A stretch of DNA of 64,000 nucleotides, from NCBI RefSeq assembly GCF_001953305.1, contig NZ_MTFE01000010.1, positions 1,886,101-1,950,100 of the forward strand. The letters run 5' to 3'. Below, in pieces: positions 53,168 to 61,868 of the stretch. Position numbers and translations under genes: made by a program. Origin of the DNA: Cnuella takakiae (GTDB lineage: Bacteria; Bacteroidota; Bacteroidia; Chitinophagales; Chitinophagaceae). Below the pieces are notes generated by a model. It did not search any database, was not told the DNA's origin, and saw only the letters and a list, made by a program, of their open reading frames with translations. Every line of letters starts with the position of its first letter. Position 1 is the first letter of the stretch.

Positions 53168-54174
53168 ATGTACATCTTTCGGGTAACGAAATTAAATCCA
53201 ATTTTCCGGAGCTTCAGAAACTCCAGTCCCAACACGCCGTGCACCCCCATATTCTGGGCAAAGCAGGTCTGTTCCAGGTTGGCGATCAAAAAGGGCAGGG
53301 TAGGCAGGGCCTCGTTGCCCAGTTTCATGCCGGTGACATTGGCCCGCAGGGCTTCCACCGTTTTCGAGCCGGTACCTTTTACATTGATCTTGCCCAATAT
53401 CGATGCCTGCTCATACACTTTATCGGGCAGGCGGCTGTCGAGGATATGGGTTTCGGCACCGCTGTCAAATACAAAACGCATTTTCCTGCCGGCCAGTTCC
53501 ATACCTGTAATTACCTGGTTCTGGCTGATGTCGATGGCCTGAGTGGTAAATGCCGCATCAGCCTGCAGGTGCTGGCTTTGATAGCTGTTGCCCTCCTTGC
53601 GTCCTATGCGGTGAAAATGGATCATGTTCTGCTCATAATCGATGATCATCTCCATTTGCCTGAGCAGGTCCATACCCAGCAAACCTAATATCTTAATGCC
53701 CTTGCTGTTTTCGAGGTGCCCCAGGTCTGTAAGGTCGGCGTCGTATTGAAAGTATTGCGCTGCACCCATGGCAAAACGGCGCAGCCGGGTGCGGTGTATA
53801 TACTGTCCAATTCCCGACATGCTGCTTTGCTGTTCCTGCGAAGCTACTTCAATTGGGTAGTTGCGGAAGTATACCAGGTTCAGCACCAGGTGCGGCGCAC
53901 CGGTGTCGAGGATAAAGTTGCCTTCCACATCATCCACCTTGCCTTTAACGAATATCAATCCACCGATCTTGTTAAACGGCAGTGAAAAGGATAAGGAATC
54001 ATCCTGCTTATTGTCGGTGCCGGGTGGGGTTGTTGGCTGTTGTTTGCCGGGCGGATCGGTTATCGCGCTATGATGATATGGTGTTTTAAAACTCATGGTG
54101 GCCAATACCCAAACGAATAACAGCGGCCGCAAGGCAGGATTGATAAAAGACTGTATGGTTGGGTGAAATCCCAT
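53158..54174 (-). CDS. Retropepsin-like aspartyl protease, two lobes
   Basis: 338 residues, N-terminal hydrophobic region (LRPLLFVWVLATMSF) as a signal or anchor. Two aspartyl-protease active sites occur: ILDTGAPHLVLN (~residue 90) and VFDSGAETHILD (~residue 238), each followed by a hydrophobic-Gly loop (GLLGMDLL, GVLGLEFL). So one chain carries both catalytic lobes, like eukaryotic pepsin but in the bacterial retropepsin subfamily. It overlaps the glycogen-binding-domain gene by a few bases. Target unknown; substrate may be that neighbour or another envelope protein, which is inference. Confidence 0.84.
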   Translation of the reverse strand: MGFHPTIQSFINPALRPLLFVWVLATMSFKTPYHHSAITDPPGKQQPTTPPGTDNKQDDSLSFSLPFNKIGGLIFVKGKVDDVEGNFILDTGAPHLVLNLVYFRNYPIEVASQEQQSSMSGIGQYIHRTRLRRFAMGAAQYFQYDADLTDLGHLENSKGIKILGLLGMDLLRQMEMIIDYEQNMIHFHRIGRKEGNSYQSQHLQADAAFTTQAIDISQNQVITGMELAGRKMRFVFDSGAETHILDSRLPDKVYEQASILGKINVKGTGSKTVEALRANVTGMKLGNEALPTLPFLIANLEQTCFAQNMGVHGVLGLEFLKLRKIGFNFVTRKMYIWK

Positions 54175-54437
54175 GATGCCGCTGTTGGTTTCTGTTTGGT
54201 TTGTGTCTGAAACGCAGCAAAGCAGGCTTAGGTAACAGCAAATACACCAGCGGCTAATAACCCGTATGATTGACCGGAAATGATAAGAAAAGGTTAAGGC
54301 AGGAAGCCTATGCGTTCAATCCGGCAATTGTCCGGAACAGGGTGTAGTACAGATTTTAATGGCAATATTCTTGTACCCTTCAACATCCGGCGTTGGCGCT
54401 ATTGCCCGTCGTTTCTTAACACCAAAAAACAATTACC

Positions 54438-54632
54438 ATGGCAAAGAACAACATCGAAGGCAGTCAGCAACAGGGACAGGGCATTACTATTGGTACCCAG
54501 GGTAACAATGATATGGTGATCCCGGGACCGGCAACACATGGTCCACACGATAAACCAGAAGGGCAGGATGATCGCACCATCCCCAACCAGGATCGTTCTT
54601 CAGCAACCAATGCGGATAAAGAATCAGAGTAG
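54438..54632 (+). CDS. Small hydrophilic disordered protein
   Basis: 64 residues, no hydrophobic segment; Gln, Gly, Asn, Asp and Pro-rich (GSQQQGQGITIGTQGNND, PGPATHGPHDKPEGQDD). No family recognised. AAACAATTACC precedes the ATG. Like the other two small disordered proteins, possibly a stress or desiccation protein; inference only. Confidence 0.55.
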   Translation: MAKNNIEGSQQQGQGITIGTQGNNDMVIPGPATHGPHDKPEGQDDRTIPNQDRSSATNADKESE

Positions 54633-54649
54633 GAGGCAGATTGGACTGC

Positions 54650-54684
54650 AAGGTTTAAAGTTCAAAGCTGAAAGTTCAAAATCC
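54650..54684. repeat. Heptamer array, left arm, AAAGTTC family (locus H)
   Basis: Five units AAGGTTT, AAAGTTC, AAAGCTG, AAAGTTC, AAAATCC; starts 17 nt after the small gene's stop. Inverted partner is 54969-55003. Confidence 0.8.
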
Positions 54685-54887
54685 AATAAGAATAGCTGCA
54701 AGTGCATGGTTCATTATGCCGCTTCCAACAGGTGATTTTTGATTGCCACTTTGAAAAAAAACCAATGAGCTTTAATTTGAATTGCCGCTGCAAACGGCGG
54801 AATATAAGGCCTAACATCTATTACATGGTCTAACCCGCAAGGGTGGAACCTAAGGAGGTAAAGGGGGCTCAACCATATGCAGGTAAA

Positions 54888-54946
54888 CATTCACCCAAAT
54901 ACAAATGCCGCTGGCGCAACCAGCGGCATTTGTATTTGGGTGAATG
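54888..54946. terminator. Perfect 27-bp inverted repeat between convergent genes
   Basis: Arms begin CATTCACCCAAATACAAATG and end GCCGCTGG, loop of 5 nt (CGCAA). Long enough to be a terminator or a small structured element; no T-run at its ends. Sits between the arms of locus H. Confidence 0.7.
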
Positions 54947-54968
54947 GCTTGCTTGAAAACCTTTATCA

Positions 54969-55003
54969 CAACCCCTTAAACCTTGCACTTTAAACTTCAA
55001 ACC
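54969..55003. repeat. Heptamer array, right arm, TTAAACC family (locus H)
   Basis: Five units CAACCCC, TTAAACC, TTGCACT, TTAAACT, TCAAACC. The last unit covers the stop codon of the following histidine kinase gene. Confidence 0.8.
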
Positions 55004-56550
55004 GCCTGAACCGGCAGGAACACTTCAAAAAAGGACCCTTCACCGGGCTTACTCTGCGCCCTGATATAACCACCATGGTTCTGGGCCACTTTGCGGGCAA
55101 TGGCCAGGCCAACACCGGTGCCGCGGTATTCCGAATTCCCGTGCAGCCTTTGAAATACCTGGAAGATGCGTTCGGCGTCTTTTTGGTCGAAGCCAATCCC
55201 ATTATCCCGTACCCCAACAGTATAAAAACACTGGGGTAACTCTTCAGTCGTCAGGTGCAGACCCGTTTCCTGGCCCTTCGTTATGGTGCAGCTAATGCGC
55301 ACCTCGGGCGGTACACCGGGTTTATTGTATTTAAGTGCATTACTCACCAGGTTTTGAAACAATTGTTGCAGCTGTCGCTGGTGGCCCCGCACGGTTGCCA
55401 GCGTATCCATATGGATGATGGCTTTGCGTTCTTCAATCTCCAATTCCAGGTCATCCAAAATGCCTTGTAAAAGTTCGTTGAGGTTTACCGTCCCAAACTG
55501 TTCAGGCCGCTGGCTTACCTGCGAGTAGTTGAGCAGGTCATCTACCAGATTGCCCATGCGTTTATTGGCTGCTTCCAGCCTGCTGAACATCCGCAGGTCT
55601 TCATCGTCGAGGCGGCCATCGAGGCGGTGCCGCAGGCGGTCGGAAAAGAACAGCACCTTGCGGATGGGCTCTTTTAAATCGTGCGAAGCGGCGTAGGCAA
55701 ATTCCTCCAGGTCCTGGTTGGAACGTTGCAGTTCTTCCACCAGTTTTTGCTGCCGCAACTGGGCTTCTTTGGTAGAGGTAACATCCATGAACACATTGAT
55801 CAGGTGGTCATCGTCCATTTTGGCTACCGACAATTCAAGCCAGCGTTGCTCCGGGGCATAAAAATATTGGGTAAAAAAGGGCTTACCTGTTTCCAGGGTA
55901 TGAAGCACCATTTGGTACAATACACTGCCCCAGATATAGGGGTCCAGTTCCCGGACTGTTTTGGATAGGTAATCTTCCCGGCTGATACCCGAATAGCAAA
56001 TAGCCGGCTCGTTGGCCAGGATGGTGCGGCCATCTACCACGGCTCCCTGTTCATCTCTTATCACCTGTGTTATGGAAATGCCCGCCGGCGAGTGTTGCAG
56101 GAGGCTGTCGAGCAGGTTTTTGTGTGCTTCCAGCTCCTGTGTCTTTTCTTCCAGCTGGTGGATGATGCGTTGCTCATCGGTGCGGTCCTGCACCACGTTC
56201 AGCACACCATTGCGCAGGCGGGTACGCAGCACCCTTGCATATTTGTTGAGTGCGGGATTATAAATATTGGATTCCACCTTATTGCCCGTATCCAGCACCT
56301 GTACCAGGTCGTTGAAAAACCGGCTGCGCAGTTCGTCGGTAACCGTTGGCGATTGGGAAAGCAGCATGCCTTTTTGTTGCTCCCGGGTAAGGTTGAGGTA
56401 ACGCAGGCCTTCATCATTGCAATAGGCAAACTCGAAATCGACCACTTCCTGGCTGCCGGGCTTGCGCACCGGGGCCAACCAACATATAGCCTGTGGCTGC
56501 ACGTCGAAAAGCTCCGAAAACACGTCGGTGTCGTAGGTTTCTTGTTTCAT
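54997..56550 (-). CDS. PAS-domain sensor histidine kinase (orphan), second copy
   Basis: 517 residues, soluble. Two PAS-type regions (~15-120 and ~150-260, with LLDSLLQHSPAGISITQVIR), then HisKA with ASHDLKEPIRKVLFF (phospho-acceptor His) and an intact HATPase (FQNLVSNALKYN, DNGIGF, GTGVGLAIARK). Very similar in plan to the kinase at 41-43 kb, and both have their histidine region fused directly to PAS units. No response regulator nearby. The stop codon lies within a heptamer array. Confidence 0.88.
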   Translation of the reverse strand: MKQETYDTDVFSELFDVQPQAICWLAPVRKPGSQEVVDFEFAYCNDEGLRYLNLTREQQKGMLLSQSPTVTDELRSRFFNDLVQVLDTGNKVESNIYNPALNKYARVLRTRLRNGVLNVVQDRTDEQRIIHQLEEKTQELEAHKNLLDSLLQHSPAGISITQVIRDEQGAVVDGRTILANEPAICYSGISREDYLSKTVRELDPYIWGSVLYQMVLHTLETGKPFFTQYFYAPEQRWLELSVAKMDDDHLINVFMDVTSTKEAQLRQQKLVEELQRSNQDLEEFAYAASHDLKEPIRKVLFFSDRLRHRLDGRLDDEDLRMFSRLEAANKRMGNLVDDLLNYSQVSQRPEQFGTVNLNELLQGILDDLELEIEERKAIIHMDTLATVRGHQRQLQQLFQNLVSNALKYNKPGVPPEVRISCTITKGQETGLHLTTEELPQCFYTVGVRDNGIGFDQKDAERIFQVFQRLHGNSEYRGTGVGLAIARKVAQNHGGYIRAQSKPGEGSFFEVFLPVQAV

Positions 56551-56637
56551 ATAGGGTGAAGCGAGGGCGCAATTTGTTGGCGCTCACGCAAAAGCGAACG
56601 GATCGGACTGGGAAATAGGGTTTTCGGCTGCGCGCTG

Positions 56638-57273
56638 TTACAAACGGTTGCGCCGCTGTCCTGTACGGCGGTAATATTCTTCGTCGGTTTCGATGCGGTT
56701 GTCCAGGTCCCGCCCATGAAGCCTTTCGTCTCTTGCCGGCAATGCTTCGTGGTGGCGCGCCTGCTCGCGGTGGGTAAGCCCGTCGGGCTGGTTGCGGCGA
56801 CGGTACAGGTTATTGTTGTTGAAATGGTCGTTGTTGTAAAAGTTTTCGCCTACATCCTGCTGGCCGGCATCGGTTTGCATGGACTGGTAGCCAAAAACGA
56901 CCCCTACATCGTGCTCGGCCTTGGCACCCAGGCGGCTGCGATCGTACCGGGGCAGGGCCCGCAGCTGGAAGGGATTGACTGTAGGCAGGAACACGTCGTT
57001 ATCGGTAGCATCCAGTTCTGCCAAGCCAATGGGCACCAGCACCGAACGTTTTTCCAGGTCCAGTTCAGGTGTATCCAGTATGTTGAGGATCAGGTACCGC
57101 ACCTTGCCGGCACGGATATCAAAAATCAGGTCGTTCACGGTGCCAAACTTGCGCTTCTGGGCATCGCGCACATCCCAGCCGCGGATATCGGGTTCGCCTT
57201 TGGCAATGGTAAAATCGCTATTGCTTAGTTCGCGGAGCCGGGTTGTAGGCTCTTCTGTTTTTCTTCCAAACAT
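56638..57273 (-). CDS. PRC-barrel domain protein
   Basis: 211 residues. A PRC-barrel core around residues ~25-90 (WDVRDAQKRKFGTVNDLIFD, VRYLILNILDTPELDLEKRSVLVP), then a charged, Asn/His/Arg-rich tail (NFYNNDHFNNNNLYRR; HREQARHHEALPARDERL) unlike the family's compact form. PRC barrels bind proteins in photosynthesis and RNA processing; in soil bacteria they often mark stress proteins. The disordered tail is a lineage feature or of unknown use. Start is the conserved MFGRKTEEPTTRLREL. Confidence 0.82.
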   Translation of the reverse strand: MFGRKTEEPTTRLRELSNSDFTIAKGEPDIRGWDVRDAQKRKFGTVNDLIFDIRAGKVRYLILNILDTPELDLEKRSVLVPIGLAELDATDNDVFLPTVNPFQLRALPRYDRSRLGAKAEHDVGVVFGYQSMQTDAGQQDVGENFYNNDHFNNNNLYRRRNQPDGLTHREQARHHEALPARDERLHGRDLDNRIETDEEYYRRTGQRRNRL

Positions 57274-57307
57274 ATAAACGGTTTTATGGAGCAGGGCTCC
57301 GGTTTCA

Positions 57308-57490
57308 TCAAGGGGCCGGGCTATTGGCCGAATCGTACGTATAGCCGGTATCGGTGGTGGTGGGTGCTACTGCTGTTTCGGGCTCAGCGTTCCGCAACAG
57401 GAGGTAAGCAAGGATACCTAAAATAACCAGGGCTAAAAGGATCCAGGGAAGGGGTGATTTTTTCTTACGTACTACATTAAGCTCTGCCAT
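57308..57490 (-). CDS. Small single-pass membrane protein
   Basis: 60 residues from the ATG beginning MAELNVVRKKKSPL: a basic cytosolic N-terminus, one helix (WILLALVILGILAYLLL) and an external Thr/Pro tail (AVAPTTTDTGYTYD). A longer reading upstream has no ATG until 57685 and looks non-coding. No family recognised; the adjacent PRC-barrel gene suggests a stress-related pair, inference only. Gap to that gene is ~35 nt with same strand. Confidence 0.62.
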   Translation of the reverse strand: MAELNVVRKKKSPLPWILLALVILGILAYLLLRNAEPETAVAPTTTDTGYTYDSANSPAP

Positions 57491-57623
57491 GTTGCTAGTT
57501 TTTCGAATAATTCCTGTGGCATTAGCCATAAATTCTGTGCCATTGGTGGAAAGGGAGCCGGGAAAGCCGGAAGACAGGATAGACGGGAAAGAATGAGGGG
57601 AAGTCAATTCGTTGGTAACTCCT

Positions 57624-57658
57624 GCTTGCAGCTTGGTGTTACTTGCTTGCAGCTCATT
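57624..57658. repeat. Heptamer array, GCTTGCA family
   Basis: Five units GCTTGCA, GCTTGGT, GTTACTT, GCTTGCA, GCTCATT in register. No inverted partner seen in the gap; the preceding 9-nt-spaced GCCGG(G/A)AA words near 57553 may be another relative. Confidence 0.68.
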
Positions 57659-57670
57659 TTTCCTGTAAAC

Positions 57671-57694
57671 AAAAAGCCCGGCCATAGGCCGGGC
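57671..57694 (-). terminator. Intrinsic terminator of the MFS gene
   Basis: Stem GCCCGGCC/GGCCGGGC with 3-nt loop; five A on the left become T after the stem on the minus strand, directly after the MFS stop. Confidence 0.85.
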
Positions 57695-57718
57695 AGAAGG
57701 AACTCAAGCAGAAAAAAT

Positions 57719-59248
57719 TTAAGCGCTGCGGCGCAATTCGGTGCCGGTGCTGTAGCGGCGGATGATGGCCATACGGCGCACCAGGCGTCTTTGCACTTTT
57801 TTACCCAACATCACCGGCAGCGCAACAGGGTAGTAGATGAGGTTGAGCAGGGCCTCGCGGTTCCATTTGTCCTGGAGGCTGCTTTTAAAAGCCACCCGCA
57901 TATGGCCAACGGCAATGCTGCGTTCGGTTTCGCCTTCTTCTGCAACGCGGTACAGCAGGCGCAGTGAGGCAATGGCCAGCAGTCCGCCACCCAGGAAGAG
58001 GATGCTCCAGCCCTGCAGGTGCAGGATCGGGATCACTTTACCTGCAATGGGGAGGCTGAGCAGTACCGACTGGGTTGCCAGCACATCGGCCAGCAAACCT
58101 CCCAGCATGGGGGCAAAAGCACCCATCAGGGCCACCACAATGTTGCGGGTAGAGATGTACACAATGGCTTCATCGTTGGGTGCCAGCTTCATCCCGAAAT
58201 TGTCAAGGGCTAATGTAACCCCTGCCAGCGAAAAGCCACCCAGCACATGAATCACCACCAGCATGACAATGGCCATGGACTGGCTGGAAGCCTGGGCCAC
58301 AAAAAGGTACCCGAGTATGCAGCAGATAAAAAGCGGGGCGGCAATGCTCAGGATGGTTTTGTTGCTGAAGCGGTCGGCATATTTACCCCACATCTTGATG
58401 CTGAAGATGGTGCTTACCTGCGAAATCAGGCTGAGGCCAATGATATAAGACAGTGAGAGGCCTACCGTCTTCATCATAAATACGGAGAAAAAAGGCGTAC
58501 TCATGCTGCAGGCAAAAACCCAGGCGCTCTGGAATACCAGCAGCTTGCGGAAATTGGTGTTGCGCAGGGGTTTGCTAAACAGCTTCAGCAGGTTTTCCTT
58601 GGGCAGGTAGCTCTGTGGCTCGGGGGTGCGGGCGAGGGCCCATACGCCCAGCATACCGCAGATGCCGCCCACCACGAACATCACCCCATAGGCAGTGAGT
58701 TCGTACTGCTGATAGTGGAGCTTGATATAGTCCAGGCCCAGTGCCAGCGCTACGCTCAGCACGGTGCTCAGGATCAGCATCATGCGGCGGCGGTGGCCAA
58801 AATAGGTGCCCATGCGTTCGGCAGGCACCAGGTCTTTCATCCACGAGCTCCACGACGCACCTGCGATGGATCCGAAAAGGTAGTGGAAGGAAAGCATGAA
58901 CAGCAATACCGTCATGCTGGTGCCGCCCGAAAACAGGAAGGGCAGGACGCCAATGGCAAAAAGCGGTATCCGCGCAATAAAGCTGCAGATCACCATGATG
59001 GCCCTGCGGTTGTTATAGCGTTGTACCAGCCAGATGGACAGGAGCTGGAAAATATTGGTGAAAATGGGCAGCGAGGTAAGCAGGCCAATCTGGAAATTGG
59101 ATGCTTTCATCAGCAGGGCCATCGACATCAGGAAGGTGCCACCCGTAAGGCAGACCATGGCTTCCGAGCTCAGGCCGTCTTTAATTACCTGCTTCAGGCC
59201 CATGTTCACCTGCTGTTCGGTAAGTTGGGGTGATGGTTTGAAATTCAT
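57719..59248 (-). CDS. MFS transporter
   Basis: 509 residues from the ATG starting MNFKPSPQLTEQQ; a longer start at 59281 adds a short tail and is less likely. About twelve hydrophobic segments, with loop motifs such as QRYNNRRAIMVICSFIARIP and WGKYADRFSNKTILSIAAP. The C-terminal cytosolic end is basic. Substrate unknown; the family exports drugs, sugars or metabolites. The gene is monocistronic with a clear terminator. Confidence 0.85.
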   Translation of the reverse strand: MNFKPSPQLTEQQVNMGLKQVIKDGLSSEAMVCLTGGTFLMSMALLMKASNFQIGLLTSLPIFTNIFQLLSIWLVQRYNNRRAIMVICSFIARIPLFAIGVLPFLFSGGTSMTVLLFMLSFHYLFGSIAGASWSSWMKDLVPAERMGTYFGHRRRMMLILSTVLSVALALGLDYIKLHYQQYELTAYGVMFVVGGICGMLGVWALARTPEPQSYLPKENLLKLFSKPLRNTNFRKLLVFQSAWVFACSMSTPFFSVFMMKTVGLSLSYIIGLSLISQVSTIFSIKMWGKYADRFSNKTILSIAAPLFICCILGYLFVAQASSQSMAIVMLVVIHVLGGFSLAGVTLALDNFGMKLAPNDEAIVYISTRNIVVALMGAFAPMLGGLLADVLATQSVLLSLPIAGKVIPILHLQGWSILFLGGGLLAIASLRLLYRVAEEGETERSIAVGHMRVAFKSSLQDKWNREALLNLIYYPVALPVMLGKKVQRRLVRRMAIIRRYSTGTELRRSA

Positions 59249-59486
59249 AGGAAAAAGGATGATGTTTTTTCTATAGTGCAACGGCCGTAGCCGGGCGGAT
59301 TTATTGTTTCAAAAGGCAGTTTGCGCAAGCCGCGACTTTGTGCCTGTTTCTGGGTGTAAAACTAGTGTTGCAGTAAAAAATAACCTTATGTCTTACCGAC
59401 ACTAAAAGGCCTTTCACCGATTTTAAATGCAATAATTTTTGCATGTAAGCAATTGCTTAACAGGCGGGTAAGGGAATGTGCTTAGC

Positions 59487-59535
59487 GGTTTTTGGTTTTT
59501 AGTTTTTGGGGTCTTGTTTGGAGTTTGGAGCAAAC
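59487..59535. repeat. Heptamer array, GGTTTTT family (locus N1)
   Basis: Seven units GGTTTTT twice, AGTTTTT, GGGGTCT, TGTTTGG, AGTTTGG, AGCAAAC. Closely like the array at 61708. No inverted partner nearby. Confidence 0.85.
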
Positions 59536-59574
59536 TTTCTGAGGTAAGGAGGAAAGGGTATTGCTACCTGGGTC

Positions 59575-59659
59575 TGTCATGCCGAACTTGTTTCGGCATC
59601 CCCCTCGGTAGCGGAGTGTTCAACAACGGCAGGGGATGCCGGCATCCGTCAGCATGACA
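59575..59659. repeat. Inverted repeat, TGTCATGCCG / CAGCATGACA arms
   Basis: Arms TGTCATGCCG..GGCATCCCC and GGGGATGCC..CAGCATGACA, each containing its own short palindrome. A word family common in intergenic repeats of Bacteroidota, from memory. Confidence 0.7.
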
Positions 59660-59880
59660 AGGAGCTCACTGGGGTTGTCTTTCCAACCCTGGCCGATCGG
59701 TATTTCCCATTAAACAAAGTATTTTGACGAAGAGGCTTTGTAATGATAGCTCAACCATCTCCTTTTTTTCGTAACCAGTTTTCCTGACTATGGATTGGGT
59801 TTCGCCTGCTGGCAAAGATTTTTAATGCCTTTCTGTTGCCTGTTGCGACTCATAACCCAGGCGCCTAAACCTTTCCCGAT

Positions 59881-60645
59881 ATGATTGCCAACTACACCCA
59901 ACAGGGCTGGGAGCTGATTACCCAACGGGCACACGGCATTTTGGCCGCACAGGTGGCCCTGCAGTGGAAAACCGCCGAACGGCCGGAACGCTGGATGGAA
60001 ACCCTGCTGGCAATTGCCGAACACGACGATGCCATGATTGAACTGGATGGCGAGCAGTTGCTTACCGAAGCGGGTGGGCCCATCAATTTTACCATGAAAA
60101 ATTTTGAGCTGGAACACTGCATTCGGCTCAGCCGCTTTACCCGTAGCAAGAGCCGCTATATTGCCCTGCTCACTTCCATGCACATGGATTTTATTTACCG
60201 GAAGGATATGGAAGCCGACCCGGCAGCCAAAGCCTTTTTGCTGGAACAGCGCAACCTGCAGGCTGCCTGGCGGAAGGAATTGGGATTAAGCAGGGAAGAA
60301 GCCGAAAGAATTTATGCTTTTATGGAATGGTGCGATGCTTTTTCGCTCCTGCTTTGCCAGCATGCCGTGCAGCCCGAAAGCCGTACCATCGAAATCAGCC
60401 GGGGGCCGGACAAAAGAAAATACGAACTCTGCCAGGTGGGCGAGGGGGAGCTTACTTTGCTGCCCTGGCCATTTGAATCTGATCGTTTTGAAGTGTATTT
60501 TGAGTCCCGCGTGGTACCGCAACTGCAATTCAAAAATTCCAATGAGTTGCGGGAGGCTTTCCTGGCGGCGCCGGTTAAAGAAACCCGCTGGGCTTTGGTG
60601 CATTCCAGTCCTGCTGCACCCAAGCCCAAGGTGAAGGCGCGCTAA
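59881..60645 (+). CDS. DUF3891-family protein
   Basis: 254 residues. Motif HGILAAQVALQWK, LAIAEHDDAM, and RFTRSKSRYIALLTSMHMDFIY match the DUF3891 pattern, including conserved His/Asp residues (HDD; SMHMD) that look like a metal-dependent hydrolase site. Function unknown. No signal, so cytosolic. The sugar epimerase follows after 72 nt. Confidence 0.82.
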   Translation: MIANYTQQGWELITQRAHGILAAQVALQWKTAERPERWMETLLAIAEHDDAMIELDGEQLLTEAGGPINFTMKNFELEHCIRLSRFTRSKSRYIALLTSMHMDFIYRKDMEADPAAKAFLLEQRNLQAAWRKELGLSREEAERIYAFMEWCDAFSLLLCQHAVQPESRTIEISRGPDKRKYELCQVGEGELTLLPWPFESDRFEVYFESRVVPQLQFKNSNELREAFLAAPVKETRWALVHSSPAAPKPKVKAR

Positions 60646-60717
60646 GGACAAAGCTGTATGACCTCGCCGCTTGCCGCAGAATGGTTACCTTGCGGCCTTT
60701 ATTTTAAAAGAGGAACT

Positions 60718-61707
60718 ATGGATGCAGGTCAAAAACACTATTTGATCACCGGCGGCGCAGGATTTATTGGCAGCAACCTGGTGAGGGTACTGCTACAGGA
60801 TGCTGCGGTGCGGGTCACCTGCATCGATAATTTTGATCCTTTCTATGATGTCCAGATCAAGCAGGCCAACATCGCACCGCTTGAAGCTACCGGCCGTTTT
60901 TACCTCCTGCCCCTAAACCTCGATACCCTCACCGTTGCGCAGTTGGAGGAAAGCATTACTTCAAAGCCGGACGCCATCATTCACCTGGCGGCACGTGCCG
61001 GGGTGCGGCCCAGCATCCTCAATCCTGCGGCTTACCAGCAAACCAATATCATGGGTACCCAAACCCTGCTGGACTATGCCGTAAAAGCAGGTATTTCCAA
61101 ATTCGTTTTTGCCTCTTCCAGCAGTGTGTATGGCGTGAATAAAAACCTGCCCTGGAACGAAGGCGAAAGGCTGTTGCCCATTTCGCCCTATGCCATGACC
61201 AAACTGGCGGGTGAAGGTCTCGGGCATGTATACAGCCACCTGTATGATGTTAATTTTACCGCCCTGCGCTTTTTTACTGTTTATGGCCCCGGCCAGCGCC
61301 CCGACCTCGCCATCCATAAGTTCACCAGGGCCATCCTGCAGGGAAAGCCCATCCCGGTTTTTGGCGATGGCAGCACCAGCCGCGATTACACCTATGTGGA
61401 TGATATTGTAAAAGGCATCATTGCCGCCATCCGGTATACCGAAAGCCGTTACGAAATCATCAACCTGGGAAATAACCGAACGGTATCGCTCCAGCAGCTA
61501 ATTGAAGCTTTGGAGAAAGTTATCGGCAAAAAAGCCATCATCGACCGCCAACCCGAACAGGCCGGAGATGTGCCGCATACCTACGCCGATGTTTGCAAAG
61601 CCGAAAACCTGTTGGGGTATAGTGCCCGCACCGGGCTGGAAGAAGGGCTTACCCGTTTTTATGAGTGGTTTCAGCAGCATCAGGAAGTGTTGGCGGGAGC
61701 GGTGTGA
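60718..61707 (+). CDS. NAD-dependent epimerase/dehydratase, UDP-glucuronate 4-epimerase-like
   Basis: 329 residues from the ATG after AGAGGAACT; TTG-rich upstream codons are not used. Rossmann GGAGFIGSNLVR, Ser in ASSSSVYG, YxxxK as YAMTK, and the extended-SDR sugar pocket ARAGVRPSI and FFTVYGPGQRPDLAIHKF, the last typical of UDP-glucuronate 4-epimerase (CapI/GAE). Should interconvert UDP-glucuronate and UDP-galacturonate or a close sugar. A GT2 gene follows, so the pair probably feeds surface polysaccharide or glycolipid synthesis. Confidence 0.9.
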   Translation: MDAGQKHYLITGGAGFIGSNLVRVLLQDAAVRVTCIDNFDPFYDVQIKQANIAPLEATGRFYLLPLNLDTLTVAQLEESITSKPDAIIHLAARAGVRPSILNPAAYQQTNIMGTQTLLDYAVKAGISKFVFASSSSVYGVNKNLPWNEGERLLPISPYAMTKLAGEGLGHVYSHLYDVNFTALRFFTVYGPGQRPDLAIHKFTRAILQGKPIPVFGDGSTSRDYTYVDDIVKGIIAAIRYTESRYEIINLGNNRTVSLQQLIEALEKVIGKKAIIDRQPEQAGDVPHTYADVCKAENLLGYSARTGLEEGLTRFYEWFQQHQEVLAGAV

Positions 61708-61742
61708 GGTTTTTGGTTTTTGGTTTCTTGTTTGGAGCAAGT
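61708..61742. repeat. Heptamer array, left arm, GGTTTTT family (locus N2)
   Basis: Five units GGTTTTT twice, GGTTTCT, TGTTTGG, AGCAAGT; starts on the first base after the epimerase stop. Similar to N1. Confidence 0.85.
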
Positions 61743-61868
61743 TTCTAAGGTAGGTAGAAAGGCTGCCTGCTTATTACACCTGCCAGGCCATTTGCCACCG
61801 GTAATTGGGATAACAAGCCGGGGGCATTTATAACAACCAACTAATGAATGCAATGCTTTCCGCTAAAT

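Larger units (their letters stand above)
59249..59880. other. 632-nt divergent intergenic region with repeats
   Basis: Holds the locus N heptamer array, an inverted pair at 59575-59659, and otherwise no gene or recognised promoter. The part from 59480 to 59570 (array, then GAGGTAAGGAGGAAAGGGTA-like words) is similar to 61708-61770. Confidence 0.55.

Noticed and set aside
59575..59659. Possible insertion-sequence end
   Set aside because: The inverted arms enclose only ~30 nt and no transposase, so it is a short intergenic repeat.
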